Notes: generated by a model from the letters alone, not told the origin. A DNA stretch of 62,286 bases from Novosphingobium sp. B 225 (GCF_002198665.1 NZ_MWLM01000065.1:1-62286), one strand, 5' to 3'. Positions 1 through 8,637 are shown, counted from the stretch's first letter. Translations and numbers: made by a program.

Positions 1-2
1 CC

Positions 3-554
3 CTGATCCCTCCCACTCACGCCACCCGCTGGTCGCGCGCCAAGATGGCGCGGTTTTTGGCGGAATTGGCGGCTACGCATTCCGTCTCTGCCGCCGCGCG
101 GGTGGTGGGGATGAGCCGGCAATCGGCCTATCGCCTGAAAGCGCGGCTGCGGGATGATCCGTTTGATCTGGCGTGGGAGGCAGCGGTGCAATCGGGCTAT
201 GATGCCTTGCATCAGGCCGCGCTCGACCGGGCGCTCAACGGAGTGGAAGTGCCGGTCTATCACCGCGGCGAACTGGTCGGCACGCGCCGCGCATTCGATG
301 AACGGCTGACGGTGTTCCTGCTATCGTCCCGCAACCACCACACTGTCCCGCTGGATGGCACCAGCCAGGCGGCGCGGCTGCAGTGGTCGGGCTATTTTTC
401 CGACCTGCTGATCAAGGTCCGCAGCGGCGCGGCGCTGCCCCGGATGGCAGACGAACGCGAAGCCGCGATCGAGGCTTTGGCCGATCATATGGAGCGTGAA
501 CTGGGTGAGGAACCGGGCGATTTGCCGGGCGCGGAAAGGGGCGAAACGGCCTGA
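3..554 (+). CDS. HTH-containing hypothetical protein, 5' end outside the window
   Basis: A helix-turn-helix-like segment (SAAARVVGMSRQSAYRLKAR) lies near the N-terminus, so DNA binding is likely; no catalytic domain is recognised. An ATG exists at 45, but the frame stays open to the window edge and the upstream residues (TRWSRAKMARFL) read as a natural continuation of the domain, so the true start is probably outside the window. The C-terminal half is charged and has no known domain. Proteins of this kind are annotated as hypothetical in sphingomonads. The last codons overlap a 12-bp tandem repeat. Coding status is confident, function is not. Confidence 0.7.
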   Translation: MIPPTHATRWSRAKMARFLAELAATHSVSAAARVVGMSRQSAYRLKARLRDDPFDLAWEAAVQSGYDALHQAALDRALNGVEVPVYHRGELVGTRRAFDERLTVFLLSSRNHHTVPLDGTSQAARLQWSGYFSDLLIKVRSGAALPRMADEREAAIEALADHMERELGEEPGDLPGAERGETA

Positions 555-583
555 AATTCGCCCTGAAATGCACCCTGAAATGC
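550..583. repeat. 12-bp tandem repeat, three copies
   Basis: CCTGAAAT occurs at 550, 562 and 574, a strict 12-bp period. The array straddles the TGA stop (552-554) of the preceding gene. Confidence 0.7.
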
Positions 584-964
584 GCAATGTGTCACCTTTT
601 TCAGCGCAAGCTTTTGAATGGTTTCGAAAAATGCCCCGGACAGGGTGTCACCCTGGTGTCACCTTGTCCGCTTGCCGTGTCACTTTGCCGCTGCGCGTTG
701 GCGGTGGTTTCATTTGTGACGAATTACCGGTGATCGCAATTGACAGCACCGCCCGGCAGCCGCACTCTCGCACGCATTCCGGCACAGTGCCGATCCTTCA
801 ATCAGACCGTATTCCGTGGCGGACAATCCCGCGGTGAATGAAGCACTCTGCATAGGCGGCAGCAGTTCCAGCTTGTCCATCGCCCGGATCGGGCGCGGCT
901 GGGGACTGGCGCGTCGCCACGGTTTTGAACGGGTCGCGCCTGATCAAGCCAGGAGACTGCGACG
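555..964. other. 410-bp stretch without a supported gene
   Basis: The sequence GTGTCAC occurs four times, at 589, 645, 656 and 677; the last three lie 11 and 21 bp apart. An open frame at 496-837 has no start signal and no recognisable domain and is not called. The final 15 bp hold a good ribosome binding site (CAGGAG) for the phosphoesterase gene at 965. No terminator is clear. Confidence 0.5.
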
Positions 965-3391
965 ATGAGTGATCCGACCCCTACCAGGCCCGATATGCAC
1001 GTGTTCGTGCTGATGCTGGAAAACCGTTCGTTCGATCATCTGTTTGGCATGCAGACTTTTACTGGCCAGGACCTGACGGGAAATCCGACGCAGATCAACG
1101 GGTTAAAGCCGCTGCCTGCCAACTTCCAGAATAGCTACAACGGCAAATCCTATCCGCCCCAGGGCCGCGCGGTCGATCCGATGCTGACCGATCCCGGACA
1201 CGAATTTCCCGATACGCTCGAACAGTTGACGGGCAGCAAGTACAACCCGCTGGTGATCGAGGGCATGGTGGGGGACAACCGCACCGGCGTGGCGGTTTAC
1301 AACGCGCAATTTGCCGCCGCGATGCTCGCCATTCCGGGGAGCGGTTACAGCAATGTCTGGGGCGAACTTCCGCCGGCTCCCTTTGCGATCGGGCACATGG
1401 TTGGCAGCAACCCGACCGACATGATGGCACCGGGCGCACAAGGGCTGGCGGTGTGCAACGGCACCCAGTTCGCGGTGCTGAAGAACTATTCGGCCAAAGC
1501 CTGGCAGAACATGCAGCCTGCCCCGTTCGCGATCCAGGGCATGGTTGGCGACAATTGGGGCGGCGTGGCGATTTACAATGGCAACCGGTTTGCCGTGATG
1601 AACGACTATGATGCGAACAAGTGGTACAGCTTTCCCAATGCCCCCTTCGCGATCCAGGGCATGGTCGGCAACAACCGCGTCGGGGTAGCCATCTATAACG
1701 GCAGCCAGTTCGCGGTGATGAACAGCTATGATGATCGCAAGTGGTACAGCTTCCCGAATGCGCCATTCCCGATCCAGGGCATGGTTGGCGAAAATTCGAG
1801 CGGGGTTGCGATCTTTAACGGCAAGCGCTTCGCCGTGATGAACAATTACGATTCACGGCAATGGATTCCATTCCCCGACGCGCCGTTCGAAATCGAAGGC
1901 ATGATCGGCAACAACCGCACCGGGGTGGCAATCTACAACGGCAGCCAGTTCGCCGTGATGAACAGTTATGACGACAAGAAGTGGTATCAGTTTCCCAACG
2001 CGCCGTTCCCGATTCAGGGCATGGTCGGCGATAACCACAACGGTGTTGCGGTCTATCACGGCAACCGCGTGGCGGTGATGGACAGCTATGACAGTCGTAC
2101 GTGGCACGAAATGACCCCGGGGCCGTTCGATGGCAACGTCTATCCGCCGATCAACAATTCCGGCTTTGCCGCCAACTATGCCACCACCAATGACGAGGAC
2201 TATCCGGCCAGCCCCCTGCATGCCGGGGACACGATCTGCTGCGCGGCAGAGGATCAGGTGCCGATCCTGACCCAGCTGGCCCGCGAATTTGCGCTTTGCG
2301 ACAACTGGTTTTCATCGATGCCGGGGCCGACCTGGCCGAACCGCTTCTTTGCCATGGGCGGATCGTCGGGCGGGCTGGACCGGACCCCGACCACCGAAGA
2401 CAAGGCTTCGTTCGATCTGTTTGGGTTCGCCTATGCCAAAGGTTCGATCTTCGATCACCTCGGCGCGAAGGGGGTTCCCTGGCAGCTCTATAATGACAAG
2501 ACCAATGCCTATGCCGGGGTGCCGCCAACCATCTTTGGCAGCCTGGCGATCGCCTATTTCCTCAAGAACATGCACCGGCCGGTATCGCTCACCCAATTTG
2601 CGGCGGACCTGAACCGCCCGGGTGGATATCCCTATAAATTCACCTTCATCGAACCGAATTACGGCGATGCCTGGGACAGCAATTTCAAGGGCGGATCATC
2701 GCAGCATCCGGTTGACGGGCTGGATGCGGGCGAGCGACTGATCCACGATGTCTATAGCAAGATCCGCAAGTCGCCGGTCTGGAATAATTCGCTGCTCATC
2801 ATCACCTATGACGAGCACGGCGGCTTTTATGATCACGTCGCGCCGCCCCCGGCGCCAAGCCCTGGCGACGGCCTGGGCAGCGGGAGCCCGCTCAACAGCT
2901 TCGGGTTCAATTTTGACCAATTGGGCGTGCGGGTTCCGGCGGTGATCGTATCGCCGCTGATAAAGCCCAATACGATTGACCACACGCTTTATGACCACAC
3001 CTCGATCCTGAGCACGGTTGAAAGCTTTTTCGGCATGTCCAACCTGACCGACCGGGACAAAGTGGCGAACCGTCTGGACCATCTGCTGACCGGGCCGTTG
3101 CGGACGGACCTGGTTGAGCTGCCAGAGCCGCGGCCGGTCGTGCAGGTGGACCGACCGGCCCCCACCGACGATGATGAGGTGCTTGAACCGACCGGCAATC
3201 ACTGGGGGTTCGTGCTGCTGCTGGCCAAGCAGGATTTCGAAATTTCCGACCGATCGGATGCCGCGCGCGATGCCATCCGCGCGCGGCTCGCCCAGATCAG
3301 GACCAAAGGCGATGGCCGCGCCTATGGTCTTGAGGTGCAGGCAAAAACGCTTGCCTTTGAACAGGCAGCAGGGACGGCGCCGCCCGGTTGA
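965..3391 (+). CDS. phosphoesterase (phospholipase C / acid phosphatase superfamily) with inserted seven-repeat propeller-like domain
   Basis: An 808-residue protein of the PF04185-type phosphoesterase family, metal-dependent hydrolases of phosphodiester or phosphomonoester bonds. The N-terminal metal motif MLENRSFDH is at residues 17-25 and the C-terminal TYDEHGGFYDH motif at about 614-624 (D616, E617, H618), so the catalytic site looks complete. Between them, residues 94-386 are seven repeats built around PFxIQGMVGxNxxGVAIYNG. From residue 187 each repeat is exactly 40 residues; seven such units suggest a seven-bladed beta-propeller inserted in the enzyme. No signal peptide is visible, unlike many secreted family members. 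The start has CAGGAG 9 bp upstream. Substrate unknown; the propeller could bind substrate, carbohydrate or a surface. Confidence 0.9.
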   Translation: MSDPTPTRPDMHVFVLMLENRSFDHLFGMQTFTGQDLTGNPTQINGLKPLPANFQNSYNGKSYPPQGRAVDPMLTDPGHEFPDTLEQLTGSKYNPLVIEGMVGDNRTGVAVYNAQFAAAMLAIPGSGYSNVWGELPPAPFAIGHMVGSNPTDMMAPGAQGLAVCNGTQFAVLKNYSAKAWQNMQPAPFAIQGMVGDNWGGVAIYNGNRFAVMNDYDANKWYSFPNAPFAIQGMVGNNRVGVAIYNGSQFAVMNSYDDRKWYSFPNAPFPIQGMVGENSSGVAIFNGKRFAVMNNYDSRQWIPFPDAPFEIEGMIGNNRTGVAIYNGSQFAVMNSYDDKKWYQFPNAPFPIQGMVGDNHNGVAVYHGNRVAVMDSYDSRTWHEMTPGPFDGNVYPPINNSGFAANYATTNDEDYPASPLHAGDTICCAAEDQVPILTQLAREFALCDNWFSSMPGPTWPNRFFAMGGSSGGLDRTPTTEDKASFDLFGFAYAKGSIFDHLGAKGVPWQLYNDKTNAYAGVPPTIFGSLAIAYFLKNMHRPVSLTQFAADLNRPGGYPYKFTFIEPNYGDAWDSNFKGGSSQHPVDGLDAGERLIHDVYSKIRKSPVWNNSLLIITYDEHGGFYDHVAPPPAPSPGDGLGSGSPLNSFGFNFDQLGVRVPAVIVSPLIKPNTIDHTLYDHTSILSTVESFFGMSNLTDRDKVANRLDHLLTGPLRTDLVELPEPRPVVQVDRPAPTDDDEVLEPTGNHWGFVLLLAKQDFEISDRSDAARDAIRARLAQIRTKGDGRAYGLEVQAKTLAFEQAAGTAPPG
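1244..2122 (+). repeat. intragenic 120-bp repeats (seven units) coding the propeller-like insertion
   Basis: Seven protein repeats of about 40 residues. The five from 1523 to 2122 are exactly 120 bp each with a shared PF.I.GM.G.N...GVA...G core. The first two (1244-1522) are longer and more diverged. High similarity between inner units suggests recent duplication or gene conversion. Confidence 0.9.
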
Positions 3392-3439
3392 TCCGGCGAA
3401 GGCCTTGTCTGGGCCGATGCAGTTGCCTAGGCATAGGCC

Positions 3440-3784
3440 ATGGCCCACGACAGCCGCATCGTCCTCTGCTCCGGTCCGCACGATCCGCATGCCTTCGATG
3501 GCATCACGATCCAGCCGCGCCGGGGTGACCTTGATCGGCCTTGCCCGCTGTGTCTCGGACGCGGGCAGTGGAACCGGGAGTTCGATCTGGCCAGCCAGCG
3601 ATCCAAGCGCTGCCTGTGCGACAAGTGCGACGGACGCGGCTGGATCGAGACCGGGGACGATCTGGTGCCAAGCCCGGATGTAGAGCTTTCCCCAGAAGGC
3701 CAGCCGCGCTGGGTAACGCGCTATGCGCCCTCGGACGATCGCGACGGGCCGGGACCGGAAGCGGGGGAAACCGGCGGTGGTTAG
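3440..3784 (+). CDS. small protein with two DnaJ-type CxxCxGxG zinc motifs
   Basis: A 114-residue protein. It carries CPLCLGRG and CDKCDGRG, both exact CxxCxGxG motifs of the DnaJ cysteine-rich domain, about 30 residues apart, so one zinc site is likely. No J domain is present. The C-terminus is acidic and Gly/Pro rich and probably disordered. The stop codon overlaps the stop of the convergent gene by 4 nt (TTAG). It may be a small zinc-binding adaptor or chaperone-like protein; the role is inferred from motifs only. Confidence 0.75.
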   Translation: MAHDSRIVLCSGPHDPHAFDGITIQPRRGDLDRPCPLCLGRGQWNREFDLASQRSKRCLCDKCDGRGWIETGDDLVPSPDVELSPEGQPRWVTRYAPSDDRDGPGPEAGETGGG

Positions 3785-4791
3785 GCGGGGCGGGGGATCC
3801 CGCTGATCACCAGCCAGCGCGCTGCATCGCCTCGGTTCACGGGCGTCACCCCGGCGCCTTTGAGAGTACATTGCGGGGCAGTGCCGCCGCGCGGATAACC
3901 GGCGGCTTGCCAGGTCCAGCTGCGGCACGAAGTATCGCCAAGGCAGGTCCGCAGGCATTCTTCGCCGTCATCCGCTGCGGTGGCAAAGGTTTTCAGGGCC
4001 GGGCCGATCAGATCGACCCCCATGCCCTTGCCGCCCCACTTGTGCCCGTCTGCGGCCGCGAACCACCGCTCGCGCTCCAGCAGCGTCCGGAAAGCGCCGG
4101 GGTCGATCTGGACTTGCCAGTCCAGCATGAATTCCTGCTCGGGACCTCCGGTGCAGCGCTGGCCGACAATGTCGTTGCCGGCCACGCCCCGCCCGTCGCG
4201 CACGGTCCAGCACTCGGCCTCGACCGGTCCGGAATTGATGCGGATGGTGACACTGCCCGGGGTTTGGGAAGGGACGAATTTGTGCAGTTCATAGGCCTGG
4301 CCATAGATCGTGGTGCACAAGTGCCAATCGATCCGGGGCGGCCCGAACACCACGCCTTGGGCCAGATCGGCACAGGCCCAGGGAAACCCGCCGCCGCTCT
4401 GCCGCACGGAGTTGAGCCGGGTGGTGGGCAGAATGGCAAAGCGCTGCGCGGTTGAAGTGGGTGCGCAGGGGGCAAGCTGGATGAAAGGCGTGAGGATCAG
4501 CGGAGTGTTGCGACTGGCCTCCATGCACAAGCCCGATGCGACATGGCGAAACAGATAGCGCCCCGGGACCGGACGCAAGCGGCCTTCGACCTGGCCGGTA
4601 AGGTCAAAACGCTGTTGTTCGGTCAGCGCGAGTGTCAGCTCGCCCATCAGTTCGGCCTTGGGAGCAAGGCGGATCGTCGGGGCGTCCAGCCGGGGCAGCT
4701 TGGGACTTTGCTGAGCCGCCAGCGGCAAGGCAAGCGAGGCAGCGCACAGGGCGAGTGCGGCGGCGGCCAGGCGGCAGAACTGGGCGGGCAC
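3781..4791 (-). CDS. secreted protein with lectin-like and PAN/apple-like cysteine-rich regions
   Basis: Start chosen at a GTG (4791) with an AAAGGA ribosome site, because it gives a clean signal peptide ending LALPLAAQQ. The frame is open further upstream but without a signal. The middle resembles ricin-type beta-trefoil repeats (RYLFRHVASGLCMEA; later GQRCTGGPEQEF), a weak match. The C-terminal 80 residues contain ECLRTCLGDTSCRSWTW and a later Cys, the spacing of PAN/apple modules. These domains bind carbohydrates or proteins, so an extracellular or periplasmic binding role is inferred. 336 residues; no enzymatic motif seen. Confidence 0.75.
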   Translation of the reverse strand: MPAQFCRLAAAALALCAASLALPLAAQQSPKLPRLDAPTIRLAPKAELMGELTLALTEQQRFDLTGQVEGRLRPVPGRYLFRHVASGLCMEASRNTPLILTPFIQLAPCAPTSTAQRFAILPTTRLNSVRQSGGGFPWACADLAQGVVFGPPRIDWHLCTTIYGQAYELHKFVPSQTPGSVTIRINSGPVEAECWTVRDGRGVAGNDIVGQRCTGGPEQEFMLDWQVQIDPGAFRTLLERERWFAAADGHKWGGKGMGVDLIGPALKTFATAADDGEECLRTCLGDTSCRSWTWQAAGYPRGGTAPQCTLKGAGVTPVNRGDAARWLVISGIPRPA

Positions 4792-4947
4792 GAGCGGATC
4801 CTTTCGGTTGCAAGGACGCCATGGTGCCGCGCCCCGTCCGCCGCCGCACTGCCCATACGGGTAGCACGCCCCCTTTGCCGGGTCCCGCGCTTGACCCGTG
4901 GCAGTGCGGGGCGCACTTTGCGGGATCGGCAATGGAGCGATCGGGTG

Positions 4948-5433
4948 ATGCGTAACGACAGGTCCGGGAAGCGTGTTTGCAGTCGTCCGCGGGCGAGCAT
5001 TGCTGCGACGCTGGCCTTGCTGGCCATGGCTGCTCCGGTTCCCGCTGCAGCCCGGCCCGCCGCACCGGTGTTCCATCCGCGCAGTGATGACCGGCCCTTT
5101 GCCGAGGCGGTCGAACTGGGCGGGGTGCTTTACCTTTCGGGCCAGATTGGTGAGGCGCCGGACGGCAAAGGCCTGGTTCCCGGCGGGCTTGAGTCGGAGA
5201 CGCGGCGGATCATGGAACGCATGGGCCAAACCCTGCGCGCCCGGGGTCTTGGCCTTGATGCAGTGTTCAAATGCACCGTAATGCTCGCCGACATTCAGGA
5301 ATGGCCCGCTTTCAACGCGGTCTATGTCAGCTATTTCAAGCCGGGCCGATACCCGGCGCGATCAGCCTTTGGCACTACCGGACTGGCGCTGGGTGCGCGG
5401 GTGGAACTGGAATGCCTGGCCTGGGCCGGGTGA
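4948..5433 (+). CDS. exported RidA/YjgF-family protein
   Basis: 161 residues. An N-terminal signal sequence (RASIAATLALLAMAAPVPAAARP) precedes a Rid domain. RidA proteins deaminate reactive enamine/imine intermediates. The arginine that binds the carboxylate is present in YPARSAF, and the family's C-terminal strand (ARVELECLAW) is conserved. Export is unusual, since classical RidA acts in the cytosol, so this may be a divergent periplasmic member. The divergent lectin/PAN-like gene starts 156 bp upstream. An in-frame GTG is directly before the ATG; ATG is preferred. Confidence 0.85.
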   Translation: MRNDRSGKRVCSRPRASIAATLALLAMAAPVPAAARPAAPVFHPRSDDRPFAEAVELGGVLYLSGQIGEAPDGKGLVPGGLESETRRIMERMGQTLRARGLGLDAVFKCTVMLADIQEWPAFNAVYVSYFKPGRYPARSAFGTTGLALGARVELECLAWAG

Positions 5434-5434
5434 A

Positions 5435-5812
5435 TCAGAAATCGTCTCCGGGATCATCCGGGGCAGCGGAATAAAGCTCGCCGTCCCAGCCATACTGGTG
5501 GTCGTTATTGGTCGAAACCCGCAGGCAATTGAGCTGCATCTGCCATGAGCCGTCCGAATTCATGGTAAAAGTGCCGGTGGCCGCGACGAACACTGTGCCG
5601 CTGGCCGCATCCGCTCCGGAAAAGCAAAGGGCGTTGTATTTGCGATCGTCGGTTGAGCCCGCCGCAGCCCAGTATCCGATCACGCGGAATGGGTCGCCTT
5701 TGTAGATGAATGTGCCGTTCAGATTGCCGTTTGAAGGGTCGCCATCAAGCGACAGCTTTACGTCATACGACCCATCGGAATTGGCCTTGGAGAAATAGTT
5801 GAAAGCGGTCAT
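5435..5812 (-). CDS. hypothetical beta-rich protein
   Basis: 125 residues, convergent with the Rid-like gene with one base between stops. The protein is rich in Gly, Asp, Asn and aromatic residues with alternating strands (GTFTMNSDGSWQMQLNCL), which suggests a small beta-sandwich. No signal peptide and no family recognised. A GGGGGGCAGG purine run before the ATG supports the start. Confidence 0.65.
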   Translation of the reverse strand: MTAFNYFSKANSDGSYDVKLSLDGDPSNGNLNGTFIYKGDPFRVIGYWAAAGSTDDRKYNALCFSGADAASGTVFVAATGTFTMNSDGSWQMQLNCLRVSTNNDHQYGWDGELYSAAPDDPGDDF

Positions 5813-5915
5813 GCCTGCCCCCCAGTCTGCGCCGGGTCGCTATGCCCAGCCCGTTTGCGCCGGTGCTTGGCTAACACGGGTCGCGGGCCAAGTCGCGGGC
5901 AATTGCAGGTTTGTC

Positions 5916-6221
5916 TTAGCGCTTGCGCACAAATTCCGCGCGCAGCACCAGCCCCTTGATGCCGGGATACTTGCAGTCAATTTCCTGCGCGTCTCCGGTC
6001 AGCCGGATGCTGGGGATCACCGTGCCCTGCTTCAGCGTCTGGCCCGCGCCCTTGACGGTCAGGTCCTTGATCAGGGTAACGGCATCGCCGTCAGCCAGCA
6101 GATTGCCCACCGCATCCCGCACTTCCACCACATCCGCGGCGGCGCGCTTGGCGGCGAGTTCCGAGGCCGGCAGCCATTCACCGCTGTCCTCATCGTACAC
6201 ATAGTCTTCGTCATCAGCCAT
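5916..6221 (-). CDS. PhnA/YjdM-family protein lacking the zinc ribbon
   Basis: The C-terminal two thirds (VRDAVGNLLADGDAVTLIKD through KGLVLRAEFVRK) is the conserved PhnA/YjdM domain. In the enterobacterial protein an N-terminal four-Cys zinc ribbon precedes it; here only a short acidic DEDYVYDEDSGEW segment remains and a single Cys is left in the whole protein. About 101 residues from the ATG at 6221; another ATG at 6233 would add four residues. The historic link to phosphonate use is uncertain for the family, so the function is open. Confidence 0.8.
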   Translation of the reverse strand: MADDEDYVYDEDSGEWLPASELAAKRAAADVVEVRDAVGNLLADGDAVTLIKDLTVKGAGQTLKQGTVIPSIRLTGDAQEIDCKYPGIKGLVLRAEFVRKR

Positions 6222-6263
6222 GCCTGCGGCCATGGCAGGCGCGGTGCGGTTTGGCGAGGGAAT

Positions 6264-7406
6264 TCAGGCGGCACGCACCGGCAGCAGGGTCTTGCGTGCG
6301 GCCTTGTCGGCATAAAGCCGTTCGTCCGCACGGCGCAGCAACAGCTTGTGATCGGTCCCGTCCGCCAGGCTCAGCGCGGTGCCGAGCGACATGCCAACCA
6401 GCAGGTTCTGCCCGTCGCAGGCGAACGGCCGGGCAATCGCGGCGCGTGCGGCGGACAGTTCCGCAGCGGCCGTGACGGTGCCTTGCGCGGCCGGATAGAG
6501 CAACGCGAACTCATCGCCGCCCAGCCGCGCGATCGACAACGCACCCGGCGCATGGGTGCGCAGCCGCGCCGCCACTTCGGTCAGGATCGCATCCCCGGCG
6601 TGATGACCGTGGCTGTCATTGGCGGCTTTGAATCCATCAAGGTCGGACAGGGCCACCAGCACCGGCTCGCCGCGATCCAGCAGGCCGCGCAGCGTGGTGT
6701 CAAAGGCCAGACGGTTGTCCAGCCCGGTCAGCGGGTCAGATGCGGCCAACCGGTTGAGCTTGTGCTGCAAGGTCAGCATGGTCACCGTCTCTTCAAATTT
6801 GCCCAGCACGACCTTGGCCTGAAGCAGGGTGATCAGCACGATCATCGCCGCCATCGCCCGCACCCCCAGATTGTGATACAAGCTCATCTTGATCACGATC
6901 GGCAGCGTGGTGGCGACCATCGCTCCGATCGCGGCACGGGGCACGGCCAGCAGGCACGTGGCGCTGACCAGCCCGGCGATGCCGATGAACACCGGCGCGG
7001 TCATGCAATAATATTTCTCGGTCTCGATAAAGGCGTTGACGCACCACAGACCGGCCACCAGCCCCAGCGGTACGGTGACCAGCGGCGCGCGGCGCAACTG
7101 GCGCAGCGCGGCGGCGCTGTCATGCGCCTGGGGGCGGGTGCGAAAGCGATAGAAGATCAGCAGGGTGGCCGAAATGATGATCGCTGGCGGCGCGAGCTGT
7201 TGCCAGACCGGCAGGTCACCCACCACCGCCATGGCCATGGCCACGGCATTGGCGGCAATCGCGAGGCACAGCAGCGGCAACGAGGCCAGCAGACGTTCGT
7301 GCTGTAAGGATACCATCGCGCCGCGCACCTGAGGCGGCACTGGCGCGGTAAAGGGCGAGCACCAGCCCGTTACCTTGCGCCGCAATCCTGCCCGCGAAAA
7401 CGCCAT
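6264..7406 (-). CDS. membrane-bound GGDEF diguanylate cyclase
   Basis: Makes the second messenger c-di-GMP from GTP. Residues 1-200 contain about five to six hydrophobic segments (MASE-like, not assigned to a named sensor). A helical linker (LQHKLNRLAASDPLTGLDNR) leads to a GGDEF domain with intact active-site motif RLGGDEF and the DPLTGLxNR hallmark. The RxxD inhibitory site expected five residues before GGDEF is absent (PGAL instead), so product inhibition of the classical kind is not expected. Start at the ATG with GGGGAA upstream; a TTG at 7424 is less likely. Monocistronic in appearance. Confidence 0.93.
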   Translation of the reverse strand: MAFSRAGLRRKVTGWCSPFTAPVPPQVRGAMVSLQHERLLASLPLLCLAIAANAVAMAMAVVGDLPVWQQLAPPAIIISATLLIFYRFRTRPQAHDSAAALRQLRRAPLVTVPLGLVAGLWCVNAFIETEKYYCMTAPVFIGIAGLVSATCLLAVPRAAIGAMVATTLPIVIKMSLYHNLGVRAMAAMIVLITLLQAKVVLGKFEETVTMLTLQHKLNRLAASDPLTGLDNRLAFDTTLRGLLDRGEPVLVALSDLDGFKAANDSHGHHAGDAILTEVAARLRTHAPGALSIARLGGDEFALLYPAAQGTVTAAAELSAARAAIARPFACDGQNLLVGMSLGTALSLADGTDHKLLLRRADERLYADKAARKTLLPVRAA

Positions 7407-7463
7407 GGCCAAATGGTTCCCCAACCTGTGCCGACAGTCTGGGGAATTGTGCCTAAGATCGGG

Positions 7464-7958
7464 TTAAGATGCCTTGCTCAACAGGATTGCGGCCCAGACC
7501 AGCATGGTCAGCGCGCCCCCGGCCAGGGTCCAGCGGATCGCCAGTCCCAGATAGCGGGCCTGAACATCGATCGAATGGACAAAGGCCGCGAACAGGCGCT
7601 GGCGCGCGGCGCGGTCTGATTCCACGCCCTCGCTGTCAAACTCCTCGCCCAGCATCAGGGCCCGCAGCGCGAGGAAGCAAGATACCACCAACGGTGCCAG
7701 GCCGATCAGGCTGGCCACGACCAGGCCCGGCTGGCTGGGCAGGTCAAGACTGAGCGGCGCACCCGGGCTGGCCGAAATCGGGTGGGTGCCGATCGTGATC
7801 AGCAAGGCGTTGAAACCCAGCATCGCCCCCAACCGGACTGACAAATCAAGATCCCGGTTTTCCAGGAACTCCAGGTCGGCCAGGAAGCCCGGTTCAGGCG
7901 GATCGCCGCGCATCGCCTGAAAAGCGCGCAGGCGGCCACGGAAGGAGAGGAATGACAT
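7464..7958 (-). CDS. DUF-type membrane protein, unknown function
   Basis: 164 residues with three to four predicted membrane spans (GAMLGFNALLITIG, VVASLIGLAPLVVSCFLAL, TLAGGALTMLVWAAILL). The N-terminal segment (FLSFRGRLRAFQAM) is basic and cytoplasmic. A conserved-looking acidic loop (EEFDSEGVESDRAARQRLF) lies between spans. An AAGGAGAGG ribosome site directly precedes the ATG at 7958. Divergent from the acetyltransferase, with 55 bp between starts. No family recognised. Confidence 0.8.
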   Translation of the reverse strand: MSFLSFRGRLRAFQAMRGDPPEPGFLADLEFLENRDLDLSVRLGAMLGFNALLITIGTHPISASPGAPLSLDLPSQPGLVVASLIGLAPLVVSCFLALRALMLGEEFDSEGVESDRAARQRLFAAFVHSIDVQARYLGLAIRWTLAGGALTMLVWAAILLSKAS

Positions 7959-8013
7959 CGCGGGCAGGTTTACGAGCCTTGCTCCCGTCCTGCAAGACTG
8001 GCACGAGGCTGCA

Positions 8014-8637
8014 ATGCACCCTGCGATCATCCGGCTTGGCCCCGATCACCGCGCCGCCGCCGTGGCGACCCTGGCCGCTGCCTTTGCTCAGGATCCGGCG
8101 CTCTGCTGGATCATCCCCGATCCCGCCGCGCGGGCACGGCGCTTGCCACTGATGTTTGACTGGCTGTTCGATGACCATCTGGAGCGCGGGCTGATGCTGG
8201 GCACGCCTGATTGCGGCGCGGTCACGTTCTGGCGCCCGCCCGGTCAGGTCCATTACCGTACCCCGCTCTACCCGCGCCACTTGCTGCATATGGTGCAGGT
8301 GTTCGGGCCGAACCTGCTGCGCGGGGCCAAAGTGGGCGATACGATCGACGCGCACGTGCCGCGCGGCGAGGCGGCGCTGTATCTGCGCTATGCCGGGGTG
8401 CGGCCAGACCTGCAGGGCAAGGGGCTGGGCGGGCAAACGATCCGCGCCGGGCTGGCCGAAGCGGCGCGGCTGGGGGTGCCGGCCTGTCTCGAAACCGCGA
8501 CGCAGAGTAATGTCGGGCTCTATCAGCGGCTCGGCTTTGCCATTGTCGAGGAATGGGATGTGCGCGGGCGCGGTGCGCCGCATTTCTGGACCATGGCGAC
8601 CCCAGGGGCGACCCCGGGCGCGGACTCTGCTGCATGA
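8014..8637 (+). CDS. GNAT-family N-acetyltransferase
   Basis: 207 residues with the acetyl-CoA binding motif A (YAGVRPDLQGKGLGG, fitting Q/RxxGxG/A) and the usual C-terminal NVGLYQRLGF strand-helix. The N-terminal half (DPALCWIIPD...) is typical of the subgroup annotated as acetyltransferases of unknown substrate. The stop overlaps the next start as ATGA, so translation of the MFS gene is coupled to it. The pairing with a drug-type exporter suggests a detoxification pair in which one protein modifies and the other exports, as an inference. Confidence 0.9.
   Translation: MHPAIIRLGPDHRAAAVATLAAAFAQDPALCWIIPDPAARARRLPLMFDWLFDDHLERGLMLGTPDCGAVTFWRPPGQVHYRTPLYPRHLLHMVQVFGPNLLRGAKVGDTIDAHVPRGEAALYLRYAGVRPDLQGKGLGGQTIRAGLAEAARLGVPACLETATQSNVGLYQRLGFAIVEEWDVRGRGAPHFWTMATPGATPGADSAA

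Noticed and set aside
496..837. Plus-strand open frame of 113 codons
   Set aside because: It overlaps the HTH gene, has no ribosome site, and its sequence follows the local GTGTCAC and CCTGAAAT repeats rather than a protein family.
2696..3958. 420-codon minus-strand frame
   Set aside because: It lies antisense to the phosphoesterase catalytic domain and the zinc-motif gene, both well supported.
5799..7307. 502-codon plus-strand frame
   Set aside because: It is antisense to the PhnA-like and GGDEF genes, whose domains are intact.
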